DNA of 64,000 bases from Bacillaceae bacterium JMAK1 (GCA_012970285.1 JIBW01000002.1:1240001-1304000), one strand, 5' to 3'. Counted from the first letter of the stretch, positions 1 through 7,463 are shown. The notes: generated by a model not told the origin, from the letters alone. Program-made: numbers and translations.

Positions 1-163
1 TTCGTGTCACCTTGACTGGTGTAGATCGTTTATTGATAAGAGCGATATTTTGATATGCATACATCTGGTTTGTATGATTGATTGCTGTCTCAAAGGCCAT
101 ACCTCGATTGCCTTGTCCAACCTTCTTTCGGTACTCATCCGCAGCCATTCTTAACTGTGCCAT
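1..163 (-). CDS. recU: Phage-type Holliday junction resolvase RecU (N-terminal part, runs off the window)
   Basis: The minus strand reads from an ATG at 161-163, with a GGGAGAAGGAG ribosome site just upstream, into a frame that stays open to the window edge. The peptide contains NRGMAFE, then NQMYAY, then a Lys-Arg-Ser-Thr-Pro-Val-Lys stretch, which matches the start of RecU (NRGM..E.....T...Y......A.I.K..TPV). RecU resolves four-way junctions during recombination and replication in Firmicutes and their phages. The catalytic acidic residues are beyond the edge. An internal ATG at 146-148 is an alternative start. Confidence 0.75.
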   Translation of the reverse strand, partial: MAQLRMAADEYRKKVGQGNRGMAFETAINHTNQMYAYQNIALINKRSTPVKVTR

Positions 164-178
164 TACTCCTTCTCCCTT

Positions 179-553
179 CTAAAAACCAACTGGTCGAACA
201 AATTCATGCATCCCCTCTTTTGTTTCATGGATCCACTCAACATCACCTACAAAACGCTCATTAAGTGGATTTGGATACGCATTGTAATAAACCACCGTCT
301 TAATTTCTGCAGCTATGATGAGCTTGCGACACTGCCAACATGGTTCATGTGATACAAACAGTGTCGCTCCTCTTGCCTTGCTCCCCGCTTTTACAATGGC
401 TGATGCCTCAGCATGTACGGTGTTGATGCAATGACCGTCAACGTGACAGTCGGTATTGTTGCACTCGTTAATTGGATTATTTTTCCCCGTGCTTAATATT
501 CGGTTATCTTTTGCTAAAATTGCTGACACTTCTAATTTCTTGCAATAGCTCAC
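179..553 (-). CDS. dCMP/CMP deaminase-like zinc enzyme, ComEB family
   Basis: 124 residues. The zinc-binding and catalytic motifs of the cytidine deaminase superfamily are intact: HAE near residue 47 and PCWQC near residue 71. dCMP deaminases supply dUMP for thymidylate synthesis and are common in phages. The start is a GTG (551-553) behind AAGGAGTTGGAG, and it overlaps the upstream stop codon by one base (TAGTG). The N-terminal helix usually found before the first strand in this family (around 15 residues) is absent, so the protein is shorter than typical. Substrate (dCMP or other) cannot be told from sequence. Confidence 0.8.
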   Translation of the reverse strand: MSYCKKLEVSAILAKDNRILSTGKNNPINECNNTDCHVDGHCINTVHAEASAIVKAGSKARGATLFVSHEPCWQCRKLIIAAEIKTVVYYNAYPNPLNERFVGDVEWIHETKEGMHEFVRPVGF

Positions 554-807
554 TACTCCAACTCCTTAAATACCTTACCGATGTGTTTTTTGACTCTATC
601 TATGCTGTATTTAGCAACCACACTGCTCTTAAATGGCTTGTCCCTTGCGACCAGCACATCATATATGTGGTACTTTGTAAGCGCGTATGCGGTAAACACC
701 GCCCCGTGATCGTGCTGCACTCTGTACCTCAGTACCTTTGTCTCGATAAGCTCCTCGATCGCTATCTCAACCTCATCAATCGGCGATAGGAGGGACAGCT
801 GCTCCAT
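553..807 (-). CDS. Hypothetical phage protein, 84 aa
   Basis: I do not recognise this family. The protein begins MEQLSLLSP and has a mixed acidic first half and a basic C-terminal half (KYSIDRVKKHIGKVFKEL), with no membrane segment or Cys motif. It overlaps the YopX-family gene upstream by 32 bases and the deaminase downstream by one base, so it belongs to the same leftward operon. The tight packing supports a real gene. Confidence 0.6.
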   Translation of the reverse strand: MEQLSLLSPIDEVEIAIEELIETKVLRYRVQHDHGAVFTAYALTKYHIYDVLVARDKPFKSSVVAKYSIDRVKKHIGKVFKELE

Positions 808-1282
808 TTGTAGCCTCCAGTAAATCCTTGTTTTCGTAGATGTTGCCTAGATAAGTCCAACTGCATTCATGTAGCCCATGGAAATTACAGACAGGGACTT
901 TCTCTCCCTCAAATCCGTCTTGATCATCCTCGTATCCCATGTGCTTTTGTATATCCTTTTGTTTAATTTTCGTTAAGCAAACGCAAGCTAGCTCTTCATC
1001 ATATTCCAAAACGCCTGTAATTTCGTTTTCATACTCAGTTCCATCAAATAAAAATTGGTGCATTGTGACAATATCGGCAGTATATAGATCTTTAGGTTCG
1101 TTAAATTGTTCAACGTCCATGAGTCCTGTGTATTGACCGACTGACTCCCACTCAACAGGGACTGGACCGTTGCCCATATTTTCTATATAAGCAATCTTTT
1201 CTTCGTAATCTAAAATGGCTGATCCGTAAACCCATTGACCCTCTTGAATAGATTTACCACGAAACTTAATCTCCCTACTCAT
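776..1282 (-). CDS. YopX-family phage protein
   Basis: 168 residues. It opens with REIKFRGK and later has VGQYTGLMD and LYTADIV, the conserved pattern of the YopX family (REIKFRAW... VGQYTGLKDKNG..IYEGDIV). The family is widespread in Gram-positive phages; its molecular role is unknown. The start is an ATG at 1280-1282 behind GAAGGAGG. The C-terminus extends past the YopX core with a WTYLGNIYEN segment and overlaps the next gene by 32 bases. Confidence 0.8.
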   Translation of the reverse strand: MSREIKFRGKSIQEGQWVYGSAILDYEEKIAYIENMGNGPVPVEWESVGQYTGLMDVEQFNEPKDLYTADIVTMHQFLFDGTEYENEITGVLEYDEELACVCLTKIKQKDIQKHMGYEDDQDGFEGEKVPVCNFHGLHECSWTYLGNIYENKDLLEATNGAAVPPIAD

Positions 1283-1333
1283 AACTAGCCTCCTTCAAGT
1301 AATGTGGATGTTCGTAAATGTTGCCGATGACTT

Positions 1334-1639
1334 TTATCTTGAAATTTCCACTTCCACAAACTCAAAATGTTTCATGATGTTTGTATAACCGAAATTACAT
1401 ACTGCGCCTTCTCCAAACATTTCAAGAATCATCTTTTCATGATATTTAAACTCTTCTATAGCTTTCTCTTTATCTTCAAATACCGTTGCTTTGTTTAAGT
1501 TTTGTGTTAGCCAATCTAACTCTTCGCCATCACCTTCTAAATAGTATTCACCTGTCATTTCTTCTTCTTTTGACTCTGGTTTAAGTCGTAATATCCACGC
1601 ATCTTTTTTCATGTTGTGACATTCTTGGATTTCACTCAT
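1334..1639 (-). CDS. Hypothetical phage protein, 101 aa
   Basis: Not recognised. It is acidic, with alternating charged helices (KEKAIEEFKYHEKMILEMFG) and no obvious catalytic motif. The start ATG (1637-1639) overlaps the end of the SprT-like gene by eight bases, and the start context GGCGATGAGTGAA closely repeats that of the two genes upstream. Membership of the leftward operon is clear; function is not. Confidence 0.6.
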   Translation of the reverse strand: MSEIQECHNMKKDAWILRLKPESKEEEMTGEYYLEGDGEELDWLTQNLNKATVFEDKEKAIEEFKYHEKMILEMFGEGAVCNFGYTNIMKHFEFVEVEISR

Positions 1640-2039
1640 CGCCTGCCACCTCTTTCAAGTAATTTTCGTACGCTTTCTGGGCGATCTTTGTTTCGCTGAT
1701 CGGCGCACCAACTCGTACGGCTTCTTGCACAAAACGTTCGTCGTTATCATGAAAAGGTTCGTTGTGAATGTACAAATACCAATGCACCAACTCATGAAGC
1801 AGCGTCCCTTTAACCTGATCATTTGTTCTTTGCGCATTTCTTACCTCACTGAATTCAAACCATAATTTACATTTGTCTTCTATCCCACGGCGAAACGAAG
1901 CATTTTGGCGTTTCCAATTACGATTGTGAATAATGATGTCACCTGTATACGGTATCCCCCAATGATGTTGTGACAGCTCATTCGCCAACGATAATAAGTC
2001 TTCTCTTGTGTACGTACACGACTCGTTACATTCACTCAT
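1632..2039 (-). CDS. SprT-like zinc metallopeptidase-fold protein
   Basis: 135 residues. The segment TLLHELVHWYLY carries an HExxH zinc site near residue 83 in the context typical of the SprT-like domain, preceded by a beta strand (CKLWFEFSEV) that usually forms the active-site edge. The SprT family includes the DNA-protein crosslink protease Spartan; phage members are uncharacterised. No C-terminal Cys ribbon is visible, so it is a short version. Start ATG 2037-2039 lies in a 21-bp repeated start cassette shared with the next upstream gene. Confidence 0.75.
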   Translation of the reverse strand: MSECNESCTYTREDLLSLANELSQHHWGIPYTGDIIIHNRNWKRQNASFRRGIEDKCKLWFEFSEVRNAQRTNDQVKGTLLHELVHWYLYIHNEPFHDNDERFVQEAVRVGAPISETKIAQKAYENYLKEVAGDE

Positions 2040-2289
2040 CGCCCTTCGCTCCTTTCATTTCCTCTTCTGCTGCTTCGAAAAATCTATCAAATGGCTCAAT
2101 ATCTCCATTCAAATGCCAATTTGACACTCCTAAACCTTGCTCGTATAACCCTTCATAATAAGCATGAAACCTCTCATAACGTTCAGCTTTTTCAGCTTGT
2201 TGGATTAGCCAAACAAAATCACTATCTCTTGTTTTCCCCCATTGCCTCCGTCTTTCTAGGACTTCTTTTAACTTCTGTTCTTTACTCAT
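2032..2289 (-). CDS. Hypothetical phage protein, 85 aa
   Basis: The protein starts MSKEQKLKEVLERRRQWG and is helical and charged, ending in an acidic tail (EEEMKGAKGDE). I chose the ATG at 2287-2289 because AAGGAGCGAAGG precedes it at the right distance; the longer open frame upstream lacks a ribosome site and overlaps the small zinc-ribbon gene. Similar short proteins are common in Bacillus phages but have no assigned function. Confidence 0.6.
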   Translation of the reverse strand: MSKEQKLKEVLERRRQWGKTRDSDFVWLIQQAEKAERYERFHAYYEGLYEQGLGVSNWHLNGDIEPFDRFFEAAEEEMKGAKGDE

Positions 2290-2302
2290 CGCCCTTCGCT
2301 CC

Positions 2303-2434
2303 TTAGTCAAATTGGGTTGTTCCACACGTAGGACAAAAATGAACTTCTGGTTGATCACCTAAAACGTAGACTTTGAAATCAATATTGCAGTACCGACAAT
2401 GGTGTTCCGCATCATTAACCCAATCATCTTCCAC
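2303..2434 (-). CDS. Small zinc-ribbon protein, 43 aa
   Basis: The minus strand encodes a 43-residue protein starting with GTG at 2432-2434, immediately after the stop codon of the upstream HTH gene, and ending at TAA 2303-2305. It has two CxxC knuckles (CRYC near residue 13 and CPTC near residue 34) separated by a beta-rich linker (FKVYVLGDQPEVHF), the layout of a rubredoxin-like zinc ribbon. GGAGGCGGAG precedes the start. Its partner is unknown. It is too short for ordinary ORF cut-offs. Confidence 0.65.
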   Translation of the reverse strand: MEDDWVNDAEHHCRYCNIDFKVYVLGDQPEVHFCPTCGTTQFD

Positions 2435-2680
2435 TCACTCCGCCTCCTTTATCAACTTGTTAATCCTATAAGCAAAGAAGATGGCTTCAACCGGTTGCCC
2501 ATAATACTCAGCAATGACAATCATTCTGTCAGGTGATGGAAGCCGCTCGCCTTTTTCATAGCTTGATAATAAGTTTTCATGGATTCCTAGGGCTTTTGCG
2601 ACTTCTTTAATTGTCGTGTTTTTACGCCTACGCTTACGTAGCTCTTTTAAACGTTTACCAACGCTTACTCGGTCAATCAC
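2435..2680 (-). CDS. XRE-family HTH protein, 81 aa
   Basis: A helix-turn-helix of the XRE/Cro type spans roughly residues 5-60 (VGKRLKELRKRRRKN, then IKEVAKALGIHENLLSSYEKG). The GTG start at 2678-2680 has AGGAGG eight bases upstream and gives the normal XRE N-terminus; the longer frame is probably untranslated. Sitting in the middle of the replication operon, it may tune middle or early phage expression. Its DNA target is unknown. Confidence 0.7.
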   Translation of the reverse strand: MIDRVSVGKRLKELRKRRRKNTTIKEVAKALGIHENLLSSYEKGERLPSPDRMIVIAEYYGQPVEAIFFAYRINKLIKEAE

Positions 2681-2691
2681 TTGATCGCCTC

Positions 2692-3489
2692 CTAACAGAG
2701 TCGTAAACCATAAACCCAATCAGCAGCTATAGGATTAAGCCAAAGTACTTCTTCTCTTTTTGCACCAGCTTCTGCAACGGAAGAGATCGTTTCATTTTTC
2801 CAATCACTCAATATCTCTTCATACAAATCGCTCTTATATCCCGATAAAAGTACTGGTCCAGGATGATCGATTAGAACCTTTAAAAGTTCTTCGTGGTCTC
2901 TATCTGACATTTCATGCTTGTATGCTGTAGTTGTTCTTGTATTTAAAAGGTAAGGAGGATCTGCATAAATTAATACGTTTTGCCTTGCGTATCTTTGAAT
3001 GAGTTTTACTGCAGGTTGTTTTTCAATCTGAACCCCTTTCAAACGTTCAGATATCGATACTACCTTATCTGGAAAGGCTAACCATTCTTTGCCTGGCAAC
3101 GGTCCATTTCCTTCGATCATGCTACGCCATCCCGTACGATGGGCAGTTTTACCACCCCTACCCTGCCAAAGTCGTACAATAAGCCTCCTTGCTTTCTCAA
3201 CATTATTTTCTGCCTCGAGGTAACTGTTGTAATATTCCTGTCTTGAGTGTGGCGTGTAATAAATCGCATGAGCTAATCGCTCTGGTTGCTCACGTATGAC
3301 ATTAAATAAATTGACTATATCTTCATCGAGATCATTCACTGTTTCAAGTTTGCTTCGGTCCTTAGTAAAGAGTACGGCGCCTGACCCAAAGAACGGCTCC
3401 AAATAAGTCTCATGTGGCGGCATTTGTTCAATTATCCATTTAGCAATTCGCCACTTACTGCCTGGGTAATGCAAAATCCTTGGGATCAC
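2692..3489 (-). CDS. DNA adenine-N6 methyltransferase, D12/Dam class
   Basis: About 265 residues. The N-terminal HYPGSKW loop, the FFGSGAVLF SAM-binding motif and the DPPY catalytic motif (near residue 178) appear in the order of the alpha-group Dam/DpnM (MethyltransfD12) family. It should methylate adenine in a short DNA site using S-adenosylmethionine, probably to escape host restriction or to mark replication. The GTG at 3487-3489 is preferred because AGGAGG lies eight bases before it. No cognate restriction gene is adjacent, so it is an orphan methylase. Recognition site unknown. Confidence 0.85.
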   Translation of the reverse strand: MIPRILHYPGSKWRIAKWIIEQMPPHETYLEPFFGSGAVLFTKDRSKLETVNDLDEDIVNLFNVIREQPERLAHAIYYTPHSRQEYYNSYLEAENNVEKARRLIVRLWQGRGGKTAHRTGWRSMIEGNGPLPGKEWLAFPDKVVSISERLKGVQIEKQPAVKLIQRYARQNVLIYADPPYLLNTRTTTAYKHEMSDRDHEELLKVLIDHPGPVLLSGYKSDLYEEILSDWKNETISSVAEAGAKREEVLWLNPIAADWVYGLRLC

Positions 3490-3671
3490 ACCGCACACCT
3501 CCTTGTATTGATGTGGTCCTCAATTCGCTTTTTCAAAGATTCGTATTTTTCAATCCGTTCACTTTCTCGTCGATCGTGTTCAGCTGGAGGGCAAGCAATG
3601 CATCCGACTGCTTGCAATCCGTAGCTTAATTGCGTGTATACGATCCCCGTTCCGTCACAGACATTACACAT
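3486..3671 (-). CDS. Small double-CxxC protein, 61 aa
   Basis: Starting at the ATG 3669-3671, with AGGAGG eight bases upstream, the protein begins MCNVCDGTG and has a second CIAC pair near residue 24, followed by a charged helix. This resembles half of a DnaJ-type zinc finger. The start overlaps the end of the DnaC-type gene by eight bases. A longer upstream frame exists but lies inside the DnaC gene and has no ribosome site. Function unknown. Confidence 0.6.
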   Translation of the reverse strand: MCNVCDGTGIVYTQLSYGLQAVGCIACPPAEHDRRESERIEKYESLKKRIEDHINTRRCAV

Positions 3672-4587
3672 TGGACGCAACCTCCTTAAACCGCATATCT
3701 TTACCAGATGCCTCAAGTAAGTATCGTCCACACTCTCCAAATAATCGGCTTGCACCTGCATAACCAATCTTTTCAGCGAGCGAGCTACGATCTTCATTAG
3801 AGTTAAAAACAATGGGTTTATTACGTTTATATCGCTCATTAATGATGGTGTAGTACATCCGTTCACGAGGCTCTGTATTGCTTACTTTTCCAATGTCATC
3901 CCAAATGAGTACATCCGCTTTTAAGGCGCTATCTAGCAGTTTAAAATACGACTCGTTGTTATCATCCGCTTTTCGAGCTTGCATAAGATCATCAATAAAC
4001 GTGACATCCGATACGACCAATACGTTAAAACCGTCTTTCACTAGCTTTTTAGCCAAAGCCATTTGAAGGTGAGTCTTGCCGATCCCGAAGTTGTTTTTAA
4101 GCTTTTTCATCTTTGCGCGGTCTACTGGATTAAGCTCACGCATACTAGACTCACCAACTTCTGCTATAAGCCCGAAATTGTAGTTGCTGAACTTCTTTTC
4201 TTGCCGACCATCCTCTGCTGTAAAAACACTAAATTCCTGCAAATAATCAACGGTCATTTCATGCATGAGATGTTGTACATTAGCGTCCATGTTGAAGTTA
4301 TCAAGTCGAGCATCTACAAACTCATCAGGGACCATTGAGCTTTTAAAACGTCGCTGCCATTCTTTCCTTGCCGAACACTCACAAGGTTTCGCCCAATCAG
4401 TCCCAATCTCATCATTTTCATCTCTGTATACTTTGTAAAAAACAAGCTCCTTGCCGTTGCATTTAGGGCATTCGTTATCCGCCCCAGGCTTCTTTGGAGG
4501 ATTGGATTTCTGCGAGTAGTTCTTCTGCTGTTTTATGACCTTTTCCAAATCCGCCATTACTTCGCCCACGCTTTGAAACCTTGTCAT
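3664..4587 (-). CDS. DnaC/DnaI-like replicative helicase loader
   Basis: 307 residues. An N-terminal zinc ribbon (C40, C43, C69, C71) is followed by an AAA+ core with Walker A NNFGIGKT (about 165-172) and Walker B VLIWDDIG (about 226-233). The P-loop lacks the usual first glycine and is preceded by a roughly 25-residue insert rich in Lys and Arg. It loads the replicative helicase at the phage origin with the initiator encoded just upstream, which it overlaps by 113 bases. The ATG at 4587 is supported by GGGGTGAG. It corresponds in position to YqaM of skin. Confidence 0.85.
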   Translation of the reverse strand: MTRFQSVGEVMADLEKVIKQQKNYSQKSNPPKKPGADNECPKCNGKELVFYKVYRDENDEIGTDWAKPCECSARKEWQRRFKSSMVPDEFVDARLDNFNMDANVQHLMHEMTVDYLQEFSVFTAEDGRQEKKFSNYNFGLIAEVGESSMRELNPVDRAKMKKLKNNFGIGKTHLQMALAKKLVKDGFNVLVVSDVTFIDDLMQARKADDNNESYFKLLDSALKADVLIWDDIGKVSNTEPRERMYYTIINERYKRNKPIVFNSNEDRSSLAEKIGYAGASRLFGECGRYLLEASGKDMRFKEVASNV

Positions 4588-5464
4588 CGTTACTCACCCC
4601 ATTTTGGTTTTCCTGTCGTGATTGTTTGTCATGGTGTCGATCTAAGATAAAGCCAACACAGTAATCAAGGCTTTGAATCCTATCTCGGTTATGTCGTGGG
4701 GCATAGGTGTCAAACCGCTCTTGTAGCCACTCCAGAGCGTCATCGAGTTTGACACCCGCACCCACAATCTCTTGTGCTGCTGTAAAATCTTTTGTGCTTT
4801 CCATGAATCCACTACCACGCAACTGAATATACTTGTCCAAGATCGTTCGAACAGGGTCGGCAGAAGTATGTGATATTTCGTCTGCTTTCGAAACAGACTC
4901 ACCGTTACGGTCGGCTGTAGGCACTCCGTCACTTTCTCCCACGCGCATATTAGTAGCTGTAGTACTTAATTGATTAATCCTTAATTCATCTTTATTACAT
5001 CGGACACTTCTGTCTGATCTCTTGGACAAATCTGTCCGATCTCCACCCGACGAATTTGTCTGATCTCTATTAGATAAGACATTATTGTCCGATCTCTTTT
5101 CATCTAAAGAACGGACATTTTTGTCCTTTCTCTTACTGAAGCCCCGCTTAGAATTTCTAACCGTAAATATCAGACCATAAGGTGCTCTCTTTACGAAAAG
5201 ATACTGATGCTTTTCTAAATCCTTAATCCACCTACTCACGGTCTTTTCACTTACTTCAAATAGAGTGGCGAGCTCATAGAGCTTGTGAGGTTTATTGCCC
5301 TTAACGATGCCCCATTGCACTCCGTCCCTCTCAACTTCATCTGTTGTCGAACTCACACACCATAAAAACAGCCAAATTGCATTCCCGATCTGCTTGTAGT
5401 GTTCAGGTGTCAAAAGACCCGTGTAGGTGTAGAATGGATGGCTCTGCTTCTCCTCTCCAGGCAC
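4475..5464 (-). CDS. Phage replication initiator / replisome organizer
   Basis: 329 residues, GTG start behind GGGGGTGG. The N-terminal third contains a winged-helix (LYELATLFEVSEKTVSRWIKDLEK, about residues 60-85). The centre (about 105-160) is a low-complexity, charged linker encoded by the iteron-like DNA repeats. The C-terminal part (about 200-290) has the helical pattern seen in replisome-organizer proteins. Its place directly before the DnaC-type loader matches YqaL/YqaM in skin and O/P in lambdoid phages. It should bind the origin located inside its own gene and recruit the loader. Confidence 0.75.
   Translation of the reverse strand: MPGEEKQSHPFYTYTGLLTPEHYKQIGNAIWLFLWCVSSTTDEVERDGVQWGIVKGNKPHKLYELATLFEVSEKTVSRWIKDLEKHQYLFVKRAPYGLIFTVRNSKRGFSKRKDKNVRSLDEKRSDNNVLSNRDQTNSSGGDRTDLSKRSDRSVRCNKDELRINQLSTTATNMRVGESDGVPTADRNGESVSKADEISHTSADPVRTILDKYIQLRGSGFMESTKDFTAAQEIVGAGVKLDDALEWLQERFDTYAPRHNRDRIQSLDYCVGFILDRHHDKQSRQENQNGVSNDDKVSKRGRSNGGFGKGHKTAEELLAEIQSSKEAWGG
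5011..5132. repeat. Iteron-like repeats, candidate prophage replication origin
   Basis: Five copies of TGTCYGATCTC (the last degenerate, TGTCCTTTCTC) begin at 5011, 5033, 5057, 5086 and 5122 on the plus strand, inside the initiator gene. GGACAAATCTGTCC at 5024-5037 is an inverted pair within the array. Origins with iterons inside the initiator gene are established for lambda O and SPP1-like phages; applying that here is inference. Confidence 0.55.
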
Positions 5465-5475
5465 CGTTCCACCCC

Positions 5476-5652
5476 CTAACTTTTCTTCTTACAAATAACA
5501 TCCATCTTATCAATTCTTACGAACTCAAATTCTGGGTACTGACTCTTAATGTAGCCACGAGCAAAGGTTGCGAATGTCTGCCTTTTGTTTGGGCTTTCTT
5601 CTGCGATCCCCAGGTACTCATAAGGAATTGGAACACGGTATTCATGCAACAT
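5476..5652 (-). CDS. Hypothetical phage protein, 58 aa
   Basis: The likely start is the ATG at 5650-5652, which overlaps the end of the MBL-fold gene by eleven bases; the longer frame upstream lies entirely inside that gene. The protein (MLHEYRVPIPYEYLGIAEES...) has a helix-rich middle and ends in a basic KKKS tail. No motif recognised. The ribosome site is weak, so translation may be coupled to the gene upstream. Confidence 0.45.
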   Translation of the reverse strand: MLHEYRVPIPYEYLGIAEESPNKRQTFATFARGYIKSQYPEFEFVRIDKMDVICKKKS

Positions 5653-6343
5653 AGACTGGCTTACCTGTTGCGCCTTGTATGACTCTCTTAAACTGTTCTT
5701 CATCGCTATTGTTATTGCTAAGATGCAGCAACCACGTTTCTTGTAGTTTCGATAGATCATTTGAGTTAAAGAATTCTTTAACGTTTTCGATGCTAAAATG
5801 CGATCTCATCAAACGCCTTTTCATGAATGGAGGAACAATGCCCTCCGCTATATTTTGATCAAGTAATTGAGTGCTGTAGTTGGCCTCGACCATCACATGG
5901 GTGAGGTTTTTGAATTTGTAACGGATATAATACGTGTCTGTAGCGAACAGGAGACGTTCTCCTGAATCGTTTTGAAGCAAGAACCCTAATGGCTCTGATA
6001 CATCGTGTTGTACGTCAAACGGTAACACTGTCCATGAACCGAGTTTGAATTGCTTCTTCGATTCAACGATATGCATTCGATGGTGATCATCTTTTACAGC
6101 ATCTTTTGTGCCTTGCGACATATAACAATCAATCCCTGCTTTTGTCACCTCACCGATCGCCTTGCAATGGTCCAGGTGTTCATGAGTTATAAGACACCCT
6201 GCAATATCTCTGGTTTGGAAACTCAGCTTGCGTTGAATCTCTCTGTATCGAATTCCTGCTTCCAATAGAACTGAAGTTTTGCCGTCTGTAACGTGATAAC
6301 AGTTACCTGTTGACCCCGTAGCGAGCACCGTTACATTGATCAA
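5642..6343 (-). CDS. Metallo-beta-lactamase-fold hydrolase, phage type
   Basis: 233 residues. The HEHLDH metal motif near residue 54 and ATDTYY near residue 134 place it in the MBL superfamily, nearest to the YycJ/WalJ-like branch that includes nucleases. Phages often carry such a gene next to recT. Because no RecE or YqaJ exonuclease is visible in this operon, it is a candidate for the nuclease that prepares single strands for RecT; that role is inference. It overlaps recT by four bases (ATGA). Confidence 0.8.
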   Translation of the reverse strand: MINVTVLATGSTGNCYHVTDGKTSVLLEAGIRYREIQRKLSFQTRDIAGCLITHEHLDHCKAIGEVTKAGIDCYMSQGTKDAVKDDHHRMHIVESKKQFKLGSWTVLPFDVQHDVSEPLGFLLQNDSGERLLFATDTYYIRYKFKNLTHVMVEANYSTQLLDQNIAEGIVPPFMKRRLMRSHFSIENVKEFFNSNDLSKLQETWLLHLSNNNSDEEQFKRVIQGATGKPVYVA

Positions 6344-7275
6344 AACGGTGGCTCATTACTTTCTTGATTTGAAGTCTTATCAGATTCCCCGTTGCTAAAT
6401 ACTTGACCATCGTCTTTTGGCGATTCTGATTCGCTCTGAGAAACAACCTCAGATTCCTCTTCAGTTACCGGTTCCGCTTCGAAATCAATGACCTCTTTAT
6501 TTGCGTTTTCGCTAAGTTCTGCTTGATGTTTTGCTTCTTCTGCTGCTGTATCGTTTCGATTGAAATAATCCATGACAAGGGATGAATCATCACTGGAGTT
6601 TAAATACCGTTTACAAGCACGATTGATGACAGTCTTCTTTGCCATCTCTTGTTTAAATTCATCATGTGTGGACCCAGCCTTTTCTTTCGTCTGATCCTTC
6701 CCCCAAAACTGTGCCTTACTCCATGCCATACGAAGCTCATCGATCGTCATTACTTCCGTATAGACTTGGTCGTTAGGCAACTTAATTACAGCGTAGGCAC
6801 CAACAATCTTGTCTTTCTTAATGTTTCCGAACTTTTGCTTGTGCTGTAAGTTGGTTATACGTCCATTCACCATGTCATAATCCACTTCATCTTCTTCATA
6901 AATGACTGTGGCATCAATTTCAGTTGCCCCACTCACTCTCTTAGTGACTGCCATTGTTCCAAAATAGGAGCGTTGGAACGTTAGCTGATTGCCGTAGACG
7001 ATGAAATACCCTTGTTTCTTCGCTGGGTTTAACCCTTGTACGACCATTTCAAGCAGTGAGTTAGCAACACTGTCTTTCGTACAAACGTCTAAAGCAGGTT
7101 TCTTATTCTTATCCTGGGTGCTCTGTAGAGTGAGCCAGGCAGACTTCATTGCATTTTCTGGAGAATATCCAACCGGAAAGTGAAGCTCTCCTTTTTCTTG
7201 AAATTCCTTAACTTTGCTTGCAACTACATCAACGGTGTCTTTTTTTATCATTGCGAGTTCATTTTTTGCTGTCAT
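6340..7275 (-). CDS. recT: RecT single-strand annealing protein
   Basis: 311 residues with the RecT pattern: LDVCTKDSVANSLLEMVVQGLNP..KQGYFIVYG and LTFQRSYFGTMAVTKR (about 85-140), and a later KTVINRACKRYLN. It anneals complementary strands during phage recombination and corresponds to YqaK of skin. Beyond residue 240 the protein is acidic, Ser/Glu rich, and ends in NEPPF, which resembles the C-terminal tip that bacterial SSB uses to contact partner proteins. ATG start at 7273-7275 with AGGAGG upstream. Confidence 0.9.
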   Translation of the reverse strand: MTAKNELAMIKKDTVDVVASKVKEFQEKGELHFPVGYSPENAMKSAWLTLQSTQDKNKKPALDVCTKDSVANSLLEMVVQGLNPAKKQGYFIVYGNQLTFQRSYFGTMAVTKRVSGATEIDATVIYEEDEVDYDMVNGRITNLQHKQKFGNIKKDKIVGAYAVIKLPNDQVYTEVMTIDELRMAWSKAQFWGKDQTKEKAGSTHDEFKQEMAKKTVINRACKRYLNSSDDSSLVMDYFNRNDTAAEEAKHQAELSENANKEVIDFEAEPVTEEESEVVSQSESESPKDDGQVFSNGESDKTSNQESNEPPF

Positions 7276-7463
7276 TAGTTAGCCTCCTCTTTCACTTGGA
7301 CAGTTACATATTGCTTCTCTACTACAATTTCTTCTGGTGGAGCATTATTTCGATTCTGTGATTTTCTAATCCGTGATTTCCTTCTTGCTTCTTGAGCATT
7401 TTCAGCTTCAACTTCAATCTTTACAGTTTCTTCGTATACCTCAGTCACAATGTAGAGTGGCAT
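7275..7463 (-). CDS. Hypothetical phage protein, 62 aa
   Basis: A short beta-helix-type peptide: MPLYIVTEVYEETVKIEVEA is strongly beta, then a basic helix (QEARRKSRIRKSQ) and another beta strand (EEIVVEKQYVTVQV). Start and stop overlap its neighbours by one base each, and AGGAGG precedes the ATG. It is unrecognised but clearly operonic with recT. Confidence 0.6.
   Translation of the reverse strand: MPLYIVTEVYEETVKIEVEAENAQEARRKSRIRKSQNRNNAPPEEIVVEKQYVTVQVKEEAN

Noticed and set aside
82-264. Plus-strand open frame at the left edge
   Set aside because: It covers the recU start and the deaminase end in the opposite direction, has no ribosome site and a composition unlike the phage genes.
3672-3866. 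N-terminal extension of the small double-CxxC protein
   Set aside because: The extension lies fully inside the DnaC-type gene and lacks a ribosome site, while the ATG at 3671 has AGGAGG.
5011-5132. CRISPR array
   Set aside because: The repeats are 11 bp, lie inside a coding frame, and the intervals are short and uneven; no cas gene is nearby. I see no CRISPR array in the window.
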